From Candidatus Treponema excrementipullorum (GTDB lineage: Bacteria; Spirochaetota; Spirochaetia; Treponematales; Treponemataceae), in contig JAHLFV010000147.1 of assembly GCA_018883625.1 (NCBI GenBank), positions 1 to 5,079 on the forward strand: DNA of 5,079 nt. The letters are read 5' to 3'. Below the pieces are notes generated by a model, which saw only the letters and a list, made by a program, of their open reading frames with translations, searched no databases and was not told the origin of the DNA. Within the stretch, counting starts at the first letter, position 1; each line of letters begins with the position of its first letter. The translations under genes were made by a program, and so were the position numbers. Positions 1 to 5,033 of the stretch are shown one piece after another.

Positions 1-1781
1 CCGCACTCTTGGAAAGGGGCTGGAAAGATAAAATCACCATGGAAACAAAGGTCTTTTTTACGGAGGGGAAAGTAAATCTCCGGGGCAATGTAGTAAGCAG
101 AGAAAAGCCCAAAAAGGCAGACTACATCCTCTACCACACCAAAAACCATCCCTTAGCTATAGTGGAAGCAAAAGACAATAACCACAGCGTTTCTTTCGGT
201 ATGCAACAGGCAAAAGACTACGCAGTCCGGCTAGACATTCCCTTTGCATACAGCTCCAACGGAGACGCCTTCCAAGAGTTTGACTTTATCACCGGCACAG
301 AACGGGAAATCCCGCTAGATGCCTTTCCCACGCCGGAAGAACTTTTAAACCGCTACAACAAAGAAGTCAACGGAGGACAGGGTTTAACAGACAAAGAACG
401 CCAGCTTATGAGCCAGCCCTACTACACCAGCCAAAACACCTATCCGCCCCGGTATTACCAACGCATAGCCGTGAACCGCACCATAGAAGCCATTGCCAAA
501 GGACAAAACCGCATCCTCCTTGTTATGGCAACGGGAACAGGCAAAACCTACACCGCTTTCCAAATCGTATGGCGGCTTTTACGCAGCGGTACAAAGCAAA
601 AGATACTGTACCTTGCCGACAGAAACAATCTGATAGACCAAACCACCAGCGGAGATTTTAAGCCACTGGAAAAAGTGATACATAAAATAGATTTTTCAAA
701 AGACGACCCGACAACCGTCACCTCTCATCAGGTGTACTTTTCCCTGTATCAACAGTTGGTAGGAAACAAAAAAGGGGAAGACGAAACCGAAGAAGAAACC
801 CTTGCCCGGTACAAAAAACTCTTTGACAAAGATTTTTTCGATTTGATAATCGTTGACGAGTGCCACCGTGGTTCGGCAAAAGAAGACAGCCGCTGGCGGA
901 AAATACTGGAATATTTTTCTTCCGCCACCCAAATCGGTATGACGGCAACACCAAAAGAAACAGCCTATATTTCCAACATCGACTACTTTGGCGAACCCTT
1001 GTACAAATACAGTCTGAAAGAAGGAATAGACGATGGCTTTCTTGCTCCGTTCAGAGTGATTCGTATAAAAACAAATATAGACGATGGCTGGAGACCCCGG
1101 GCAGGACAACGGGATATTTACGGCAACGAAATAGAAGACCGCATATACAACAACCGGGACTACGACACAAACATTATCATCCAAGACCGCATCAACATAG
1201 TTGCCCAAGAGATAACGAATTATCTAAAAGCAACAGACAGAATGGCAAAAACAATCGTCTTTTGTCCCACAGAAGATGCTGCGGAACGGATGCGGGTAGC
1301 ACTGACAAACCAGAACGCGGATATGTGCGCCCAAAATCCCGACTACGTTGTCCGCATTACCGGCAGCGACGACTACGGCAAAAAGAAACTGGATTACTTT
1401 ATTTCCGTTTCTGCCCCGTACCCGGTTATTGCCACCACGTCAAAACTCCTTTCAACCGGTTCCGACTGCAAAATGGTCAAACTGATTGTCTTGGATGAAA
1501 TGATAAGCTCCATGACGGAATTCAAACAGATAATCGGACGGGGAACACGGCTCCGCTGGAAAGACGGAAAGACCCACTTTGTGATAATGGATTTCCGGGG
1601 TGTGACCAACCTGTTTGCCGACCCGGACTGGGACGGTCCCATAGAAATTAACGAAAACTTTTACGATGAAAAACCCGGGGAAGGCGAAAGTCCTCAAAAA
1701 GAAAACCGGGATGGAGAAATCGAAGTGGGGGAAGAGCCGCCGGAGTATGAAAAGCCCGACGGAAAAACTCGCTTATCGTGA
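1..1781 (+). CDS. hsdR: Type I restriction enzyme R subunit (EcoEI-like HsdR), 5' partial and 3' truncated
   Basis: This is the motor and nuclease subunit of a type I restriction-modification complex, which translocates unmethylated DNA by ATP hydrolysis and cleaves it. The frame is open to the left edge; the first in-frame start codon is a TTG at 9, but readable residues (ALLERGW) precede it, so the true start lies outside, perhaps about 15-20 codons upstream. Numbering from TTG: a PD-(D/E)xK nuclease motif (D38, then E53-A-K55), Walker A ATGTGKT (174-180), DEAD-like box DECH (283-286), TATP (312-315), KTIVFCPT (414-421) and motif VI QIIGRGTRLR (507-516). The family is usually near 780-810 aa. 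Here the frame ends at residue 590 just after DGKTR, with a foreign-looking Leu-Ser-stop, so the C-terminal EcoEI_R_C-type domain that contacts the methylase complex is missing. Codons favour C/G in third position, unlike everything downstream. Restriction is probably lost. Family call is firm; loss of function is inferred. Confidence 0.93.
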   Translation, partial: ALLERGWKDKITMETKVFFTEGKVNLRGNVVSREKPKKADYILYHTKNHPLAIVEAKDNNHSVSFGMQQAKDYAVRLDIPFAYSSNGDAFQEFDFITGTEREIPLDAFPTPEELLNRYNKEVNGGQGLTDKERQLMSQPYYTSQNTYPPRYYQRIAVNRTIEAIAKGQNRILLVMATGTGKTYTAFQIVWRLLRSGTKQKILYLADRNNLIDQTTSGDFKPLEKVIHKIDFSKDDPTTVTSHQVYFSLYQQLVGNKKGEDETEEETLARYKKLFDKDFFDLIIVDECHRGSAKEDSRWRKILEYFSSATQIGMTATPKETAYISNIDYFGEPLYKYSLKEGIDDGFLAPFRVIRIKTNIDDGWRPRAGQRDIYGNEIEDRIYNNRDYDTNIIIQDRINIVAQEITNYLKATDRMAKTIVFCPTEDAAERMRVALTNQNADMCAQNPDYVVRITGSDDYGKKKLDYFISVSAPYPVIATTSKLLSTGSDCKMVKLIVLDEMISSMTEFKQIIGRGTRLRWKDGKTHFVIMDFRGVTNLFADPDWDGPIEINENFYDEKPGEGESPQKENRDGEIEVGEEPPEYEKPDGKTRLS

Positions 1782-1805
1782 GTAAAGAAAGTTGTCTAAG
1801 TCCTT

Positions 1806-1827
1806 ACTGTATAACAATTTATACAGT
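1806..1827. repeat. Perfect 9-bp inverted repeat near the element's left edge
   Basis: Arms ACTGTATAA and TTATACAGT are exact reverse complements around the 4-nt centre CAAT, 24 bp after the truncated hsdR stop. Inner bases can also be read as two 7-bp arms (ACTGTAT/ATACAGT) around an 8-bp spacer, the geometry of a tyrosine-recombinase core site. As RNA it would form a weak AT-rich hairpin followed by a T/G-rich stretch, so a poor terminator for the hsdR transcript or a regulator operator are other options. The symmetry is certain; the role is not. Confidence 0.5.
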
Positions 1828-1872
1828 TTGTTGTTGTGCTTTGTTTTGTTAAAAAATTAGCGAAAATAGCAT

Positions 1873-1894
1873 TTTAAGTAAGCAATTTAAGTAA
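1873..1894 (+). repeat. Two direct repeats of TTTAAGTAA upstream of int
   Basis: TTTAAGTAA occurs at 1873-1881 and again at 1886-1894, a 13-bp period. Short direct repeats close to int and beside a core-like inverted repeat are typical of arm-type integrase sites, but the DNA here is AT-rich and chance similarity is possible. Confidence 0.35.
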
Positions 1895-1923
1895 AAGATG
1901 TTTGGCAATGAGTTCAAATATAC

Positions 1924-1952
1924 TTTACAAAATTATCGTGTTTTAGTATATT
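1924..1952 (+). promoter_or_regulatory. Probable sigma70-type promoter of int
   Basis: A -35 box TTTACA (1924-1929, 5 of 6 to TTGACA) is separated by 17 bp from a -10 box TATATT (1947-1952, 5 of 6 to TATAAT). Transcription would begin near 1959, giving a leader of about 33 nt that includes the AGGAG ribosome site at 1981-1985 in front of the int ATG. This would let the element express its recombinase independently of the hsdR promoter. Confidence 0.6.
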
Positions 1953-1991
1953 TAAACCATAATCTCTGTCTGCCCAAGATAGGAGATTTAA

Positions 1992-3419
1992 ATGAACAAA
2001 CCTTATTTACTGTTCAGAAACCACAATTCACCTTATTGGTATGCACAAATCCGTCTTGCAGATGGAAGCCTTTCTAACAACAAAAGCACTGGAAAAGAAT
2101 CTAGAAAAGAAGCTGAAAAAGTTGTTATGGAATGGGTTGTAAAAGGTGAATGTCCAAAACGTGTTTCAAAAAAAGGGAATTCAAAAAATAGTAATTCTCT
2201 GGACACCCTTGCAATTCTAAATCAGCTTAAAACAAAACCTTTCTCTGATTCAGAAATCACTCAAATTCTGGATATCCTAAAAGAAAGAAATTTTATCAAA
2301 ACGGCAGTTCGTACAAAATCAAAAGCTGCCAAAGATGCGATAGAATTTCTTATTGAGTTTTGGGATTACGAAAAATCACCTTACATTCGCGAACTTCATT
2401 TAAGAGGAAAATCTTTTCACAAAAAACATTCTAACAGAATGACAAGAATCATTTTCAACTATTGGGAACCGATTATTAATGGAAAACTGGTTGGTGAAAT
2501 TACAAGAGATGATATCAATAAAATTTTTGATGTTGAATCAACGCAAAAGCTTGCACCAAAAACTGTTAAATCCATTATTAACGCAATAACAGTTGCTTTG
2601 AAATGGGCATATCTGCATGGATTAACTGAAATAAATTGTTATGATGGAATAATAAAACCTACAGATAATCCACAAAAGCGTGCAATTTTAACAATGGAAG
2701 AAATTAAGCTGCTTTTTTCAACAAAATGGGAAAATGAAACAGCAAAGATAGCCTGTCTTATAGCAAGTTACACAGGTATGCGACAAGGCGAAATTGCTGC
2801 ACTCAAACTTCAGGATATTGGAGAAGATAGAATTTATATTCGTCACTCATGGGGAAAATATGATGGGTTGAAAACTCCGAAAAATGGAGAAGAAAGAGAA
2901 ATAAGAATTCCTCATCAACTTCGAGATATGATAATTATGCAGGCAATGAAAAATCCATGGAGTCAAGATTTATCAGCATTTATTTTTTTTAGTAAGACAA
3001 GAGCTGATAGACCAATGGATGTTGATGGATGGATTGTCTATATGAGACGAGCTCTAAAATCAATTGGCTATCCAAATCCAGAAAAAATTTGCTTCCATAG
3101 TTTTAGGCACAGTTGGTGTACAACTACACTTTCAGAAATTGGAGATCAGCGAATTTGTATGATTGGTTCAGGACACAAAACGGATAAAGTTTTTGCCCAT
3201 TATGCTAATCATATCAAAAAAGAATTAGCTTTAGAAACGATTGCAAAAACTTCAGAAAGATTATTCGCACCAATTTTTGAAGAACTGTCTATCACTGATA
3301 TTGAATATTCTATTTGTGATGAAGGTGGAGAAGAAGCAGAAGAAGGGAATAACAGAAAGTTAATTTCTTTTAAGTCGGATAGGGAATCTAAAAATGAGAG
3401 AGAAATAACTTCGGCATAA
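1992..3419 (+). CDS. int: Tyrosine recombinase / integrase (475 aa)
   Basis: This is a site-specific recombinase of the phage-integrase family, which cuts and rejoins DNA through a 3'-phosphotyrosine intermediate to integrate or excise a mobile element. Residues about 1-60 look like an arm-DNA-binding region (KPYLLFRNHNSPYWYAQIRL), about 115-215 form the SAM-like core-binding domain, and about 230-410 the catalytic domain. The full catalytic set is visible: R264 in TGMRQGE, a beta-hairpin lysine (K294 or K297), H369-x-x-R372 in HSFRHSW, H395 in GSGHK and the nucleophile Y404 in FAHYANH. An acidic, low-complexity tail (about 440-475) follows. Start at ATG 1992 is backed by AGGAG (1981-1985) at 6-nt spacing and an upstream promoter. 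The gene is AT-rich, unlike hsdR. Nothing suggests inactivation. The N-terminus recalls Treponema integrases (from memory, no search). Confidence 0.94.
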   Translation: MNKPYLLFRNHNSPYWYAQIRLADGSLSNNKSTGKESRKEAEKVVMEWVVKGECPKRVSKKGNSKNSNSLDTLAILNQLKTKPFSDSEITQILDILKERNFIKTAVRTKSKAAKDAIEFLIEFWDYEKSPYIRELHLRGKSFHKKHSNRMTRIIFNYWEPIINGKLVGEITRDDINKIFDVESTQKLAPKTVKSIINAITVALKWAYLHGLTEINCYDGIIKPTDNPQKRAILTMEEIKLLFSTKWENETAKIACLIASYTGMRQGEIAALKLQDIGEDRIYIRHSWGKYDGLKTPKNGEEREIRIPHQLRDMIIMQAMKNPWSQDLSAFIFFSKTRADRPMDVDGWIVYMRRALKSIGYPNPEKICFHSFRHSWCTTTLSEIGDQRICMIGSGHKTDKVFAHYANHIKKELALETIAKTSERLFAPIFEELSITDIEYSICDEGGEEAEEGNNRKLISFKSDRESKNEREITSA

Positions 3420-3422
3420 AAG

Positions 3423-3490
3423 TTTTCTTACAGCAAGGGAGGCATGAAAAATTACGTCCGTGTAATTTTTATCATAAAATTTTTCTTACA
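3423..3490 (+). repeat. Duplicated translation-start region (TTTTCTTACA direct repeat)
   Basis: The 10-mer TTTTCTTACA occurs exactly at 3423-3432 and 3481-3490, 58 bp apart. Each copy is followed within a few bases by a purine-rich GGAG site and then ATGA (3444 and 3507). This looks like a small duplication of a ribosome-binding region between int and the xis-like gene. Confidence 0.5.
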
Positions 3491-3497
3491 ACCATAG
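3444..3497 (+). CDS. Possible 17-aa leader peptide upstream of the xis-like gene
   Basis: An ATG at 3444 opens a 17-codon frame with hydrophobic, aromatic content (MKNYVRVIFIIKFFLQP). Its TAG stop (3495-3497) overlaps the AGGAG ribosome site (3496-3500) of the next gene, an arrangement suited to translational coupling. The Shine-Dalgarno match AAGGGAGG (3435-3442) is strong but sits only 1 nt from the ATG, closer than is usual, which argues against efficient use. The frame contains both arms of the hairpin at 3447-3470. It may be chance; there is no homology evidence. Confidence 0.25.
   Translation: MKNYVRVIFIIKFFLQP
3447..3470 (+). terminator. Intercistronic hairpin (weak terminator or attenuator)
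   Basis: AAAAATTAC (3447-3455) is exactly complementary to GTAATTTTT (3462-3470) around the 6-nt loop GTCCGT. The right arm ends in five Ts and a further T-rich run follows at 3479-3484. The stem is AT-rich and therefore weak, so partial termination between int and the xis-like gene is more likely than a full stop. Confidence 0.4.
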
Positions 3498-3506
3498 GAG
3501 TACAGC

Positions 3507-3710
3507 ATGAGAAAAGAAAAAGAACAAGAACAAGAAGAGTTATGGCTTCAGAAAGAAGTCATAGAGTTTTTAAGATGTACTTCATCAACGTTTTTTACAG
3601 CTAAACGCTATGAAAAACTTAGATCAAAAGCAATAAAAGATGGAAGCCGTAGGAAGTACAAAAAATCTGATGTTTTTGCATTTGTTGAATATTTGCAAAA
3701 ATCAGTTTAA
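3507..3710 (+). CDS. Excisionase-like helix-turn-helix protein (67 aa)
   Basis: This is a small basic DNA-binding protein of the MerR-like/HTH_17 winged-helix type found in Xis proteins. It probably bends DNA at the attachment site and steers the integrase toward excision, and it may also repress. Residues about 13-65 fit the family pattern: WLQKEVIEFLRCTSSTFF (recognition helix-turn-helix), then a basic stretch ending in GSRRKYKKSDVFAFVEYL, matching the usual wing with R-R-K/Y-K/R-S-D. The first 12 residues are a charged E/Q/K tail. Start ATG 3507 has AGGAG at 3496-3500 with 6-nt spacing. It lies 87 bp behind int on the same strand and ends ahead of a strong terminator at 3760-3803, so int and this gene probably form one unit. 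Function is inferred from fold and position. Confidence 0.75.
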   Translation: MRKEKEQEQEELWLQKEVIEFLRCTSSTFFTAKRYEKLRSKAIKDGSRRKYKKSDVFAFVEYLQKSV

Positions 3711-3717
3711 GTCAGAG

Positions 3718-3731
3718 GTGACGCGCGTCAC
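3718..3731. repeat. GC-rich 14-bp palindrome, copy 1
   Basis: GTGACGCGCGTCAC is a perfect palindrome in AT-rich surroundings, 7 bp after the stop of the xis-like gene. A near-identical copy lies at 3937-3950. It could be an operator for a dimeric regulator or a recombination or transfer site. Confidence 0.6.
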
Positions 3732-3759
3732 TTTTGAAAAATGAATTATGAATAATTGA

Positions 3760-3803
3760 CTTGCAGAAACTGATGTGATTTTAGTTTCTGCAAGCTTTTT
3801 TTT
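3760..3803 (+). terminator. Strong rho-independent terminator of the int-xis unit
   Basis: A perfect 12-bp stem is formed by CTTGCAGAAACT (3760-3771) and AGTTTCTGCAAG (3783-3794) around an 11-nt loop, followed by C and then eight Ts (3796-3803). The T-run is only on the + side, so it terminates rightward transcription from int and the xis-like gene and insulates the operon that follows. Confidence 0.88.
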
Positions 3804-3890
3804 GTACAAAATCAATTGTACCACAGGAAGTTGCGTTGTCCTACAAATAAATTGTTTGTGCAAAAGGATTTAGAAAGTCTTGTGTAACAA
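3801..3890. repeat. Cluster of TTTGTRCAAA and TTGTNNNACAA dyads
   Basis: Four short dyads alternate in type: TTTGTACAAA (3801-3810), TTGTCCTACAA (3836-3846), TTTGTGCAAA (3855-3864) and TTGTGTAACAA (3880-3890). TTGTAC also recurs at 3816-3821. They may be binding sites for the neighbouring XRE regulator or the integrase/excisionase pair. AT-rich DNA makes such motifs partly expected by chance. Confidence 0.35.
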
Positions 3891-3936
3891 CTCTTTATCT
3901 TGCGTACGCTAGTTTTGGGCAAAATTTGTTTTTGGG

Positions 3937-3950
3937 GTGACGCGCGTTAC
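3937..3950. repeat. GC-rich 14-bp palindrome, copy 2
   Basis: GTGACGCGCGTTAC differs from the copy at 3718-3731 by one base (T for C at position 12), which breaks one pair of the symmetry. It lies 41 bp before the -35 box of the XRE operon promoter, a reasonable place for an operator or activator site. Confidence 0.55.
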
Positions 3951-3990
3951 TTGGTGGGTGGGATATGCTCAAAAAAAAATGACAGGGACG

Positions 3991-4018
3991 TTGTTTGGCA
4001 CTGTAGGTGTGGTATACT
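3991..4018 (+). promoter_or_regulatory. Candidate upstream promoter of the XRE operon
   Basis: A weak -35 box TTGTTT (3991-3996) lies 16 bp from a good -10 box TATACT (4013-4018). A run of nine As at 3971-3979 lies just upstream, in the position of an UP element. It would give a leader of about 70 nt before the XRE ATG, with no Shine-Dalgarno site in it. Confidence 0.45.
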
Positions 4019-4080
4019 TTGATGGAAGAAAAAATATCACGTTTAATCAATATTTATTACAAAACAAAGAAATTTTATGA

Positions 4081-4086
4081 TATAAT
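4081..4086 (+). promoter_or_regulatory. Perfect TATAAT -10 box just before the XRE start (leaderless promoter)
   Basis: TATAAT ends 8 bp before the ATG at 4095, so transcription would start at or within a base or two of the start codon. The -35 region is poor (TTACAA at 4057-4062 with 18-bp spacing, only 3 of 6). With no ribosome site in front of the ATG, this fits leaderless translation as known for lambda cI and several R-M controller genes. Confidence 0.5.
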
Positions 4087-4094
4087 TCTGTGTT

Positions 4095-4331
4095 ATGGAA
4101 GGACAAGTAGATTATAAAAAATTATGGAAACTTCTTATTGATAAAGACATAAAGAAGAAAACAGATTTAATACCACTTGCAGGAATATCAACAAATATAC
4201 TTGCTAAAATGAACAAAGGAGAATTTGTCTCTATGGAAAGCATTCAGAAAGTTTGCAAAGCTTTGGATTGTGATGTTGGTGATATTTGCGTGATAAATAA
4301 AAGAGAAATGTGTGAAGACCAAAAAAACTGA
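4095..4331 (+). CDS. Small XRE/Cro-type transcriptional regulator (78 aa)
   Basis: This is a Cro/CI-type helix-turn-helix protein of the compact HTH_26/YozG-like kind, probably a dimeric repressor or controller of its own operon. Residues about 7-67 hold the five-helix domain: YKKLWKLLIDKDIKKK, then TDLIPLAGISTNILAKMNKG (helix-turn-helix), then VSMESIQKVCKALDCDVGDIC, the family's usual ending of C-x-A-L-x-C-x-x-G-D-I. A charged 11-residue tail follows. No Shine-Dalgarno site precedes the ATG, and a TATAAT box lies only 8 bp upstream. It is followed after 24 bp by an unknown gene on the same strand, so it most likely leads and controls that operon. In size and position it resembles C proteins of restriction-modification systems, but its target genes are not identified here. 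Confidence 0.85.
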   Translation: MEGQVDYKKLWKLLIDKDIKKKTDLIPLAGISTNILAKMNKGEFVSMESIQKVCKALDCDVGDICVINKREMCEDQKN

Positions 4332-4355
4332 TAAAATTATTTTGGAGATAGTGTA

Positions 4356-5030
4356 ATGGTAAATGCAGATGATAAAATTAATAATATACTAAATGAACTT
4401 ACTGGAACTTATGAAAATTTACTTTCATTAAGAGATGATATTTGGATGGGATTAGACCATTCAAGCATTGAGGAAGTAGAAGCAGCTTCTGAATTTCAAA
4501 AGCAATATATAAGGCTTTTAGACCAGTTTTCAAAAAATTCAGAAGAGATTGCTACTTTGATATCTCAATTCACAGGGATAAGGGAAAAAGAAACACCAGT
4601 GGTGATTGATTCAAAGGATCATAATAACGAACGTATTATTGCAGAATTAAATAAAGAAGAACCACATTCGCTTACAGAAGATTTTACTTATAAAAAGCCA
4701 TATGCAATTATCATCGAAAACTGTGCTTATAAAGGATTAGAAAATTGGAAGGATGTTTATAAACAGATTTGTAAACATTTAGCAAAAAAGAATGAGAAAC
4801 TATTTGATTCATTATCATCAAATAAAGAGTTAATTTCTAAGCAAAATAAAAAATATTTTACAACTGATAAAAAAGAAATTCGTAGGGCTGAAAAAATAAC
4901 TGAAAAAACTTTTGTAGAAATGAATCTTAGTGCAAATGATTTTGTGAAAAGAATACAAGAAATTTTTGCTGTATTTAAAATGCAAAATGATGATTTAATT
5001 ATTTATTTACGACAGGATAGGAACGCATAG
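4356..5030 (+). CDS. Hypothetical protein, helical N-terminus plus conserved-looking C-terminal module (224 aa)
   Basis: I do not recognise a named family. There is no signal peptide or membrane segment, so the protein is probably cytoplasmic. Residues 1-75 are helical and charged and may form a coiled coil or oligomerisation region; about 76-112 is a linker. Residues 113-220 look like a compact alpha/beta module: KKPYAIII (113-120), W131 in ENWKDVYKQICKHL, KKYFTTDKKEIRRAEKI (165-181), VEMNLSAND (187-195), and a final strand LIIYLRQ (214-220). From memory, a similar C-terminal pattern (KPY...W/K..L..., RK-YF, VETNLSAN, IYLR) recurs in uncharacterised bacterial proteins, some near restriction or regulatory genes; I could not check this. 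No catalytic signature is evident, so a binding or adaptor role is a guess. GGAG (4344-4347) lies 8 nt before the ATG. The next ORF starts 3 nt after its stop. Confidence 0.75.
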   Translation: MVNADDKINNILNELTGTYENLLSLRDDIWMGLDHSSIEEVEAASEFQKQYIRLLDQFSKNSEEIATLISQFTGIREKETPVVIDSKDHNNERIIAELNKEEPHSLTEDFTYKKPYAIIIENCAYKGLENWKDVYKQICKHLAKKNEKLFDSLSSNKELISKQNKKYFTTDKKEIRRAEKITEKTFVEMNLSANDFVKRIQEIFAVFKMQNDDLIIYLRQDRNA

Positions 5031-5033
5031 GAT

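Larger units (their letters stand above)
3711..4094. other. 384-bp non-coding regulatory/recombination region
   Basis: No convincing gene is visible on either strand between the xis-like gene and the XRE gene. The stretch holds, in order, a 14-bp palindrome, the terminator at 3760-3803, the TTGT/ACAA dyad cluster, an 8-bp palindrome GCGTACGC (3902-3909), a second copy of the 14-bp palindrome (3937-3950), a run of nine As (3971-3979), and two candidate promoters for the next operon. No tRNA, CRISPR array or transposon end was recognised. Confidence 0.7.

Noticed and set aside
9..11. TTG at 9 (or ATG at 39) as the true start of hsdR
   Set aside because: Family-like residues continue to the left edge of the window, and there is no ribosome site in front of the TTG; the gene begins outside.
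696..1697. Several open frames on the minus strand, and one in another plus frame (860-1498), lying inside hsdR
   Set aside because: They lie wholly within a well-supported hsdR frame with intact motifs, have Arg/Pro/Phe/Val-rich shadow composition and no recognisable domain or ribosome site.
1992..3419. Integrase acting as a shufflon-type hsdS specificity switch
   Set aside because: No hsdS sequence or repeated target-recognition segments are in the window; the recombinase sits at the end of hsdR, which fits element insertion better.
3447..3470. Hairpin between int and the xis-like gene as a full terminator separating two units
   Set aside because: The stem is almost entirely A-T and weak, and the strong terminator comes after the xis-like gene; attenuation or a structural role is more plausible.
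3711..4094. CRISPR array, tRNA gene or insertion sequence in the non-coding region
   Set aside because: Repeats are short, few and irregularly spaced, no cloverleaf or CCA-end could be drawn, and there is no transposase or long terminal inverted repeat.
4022..4117. 31-codon ORF (MEEKISRLINIYYK...) ahead of and overlapping the XRE start
   Set aside because: It has no Shine-Dalgarno site, its ATG lies only 3 bp after the TATACT box so it would be upstream of the transcript start, and it shows no family resemblance.
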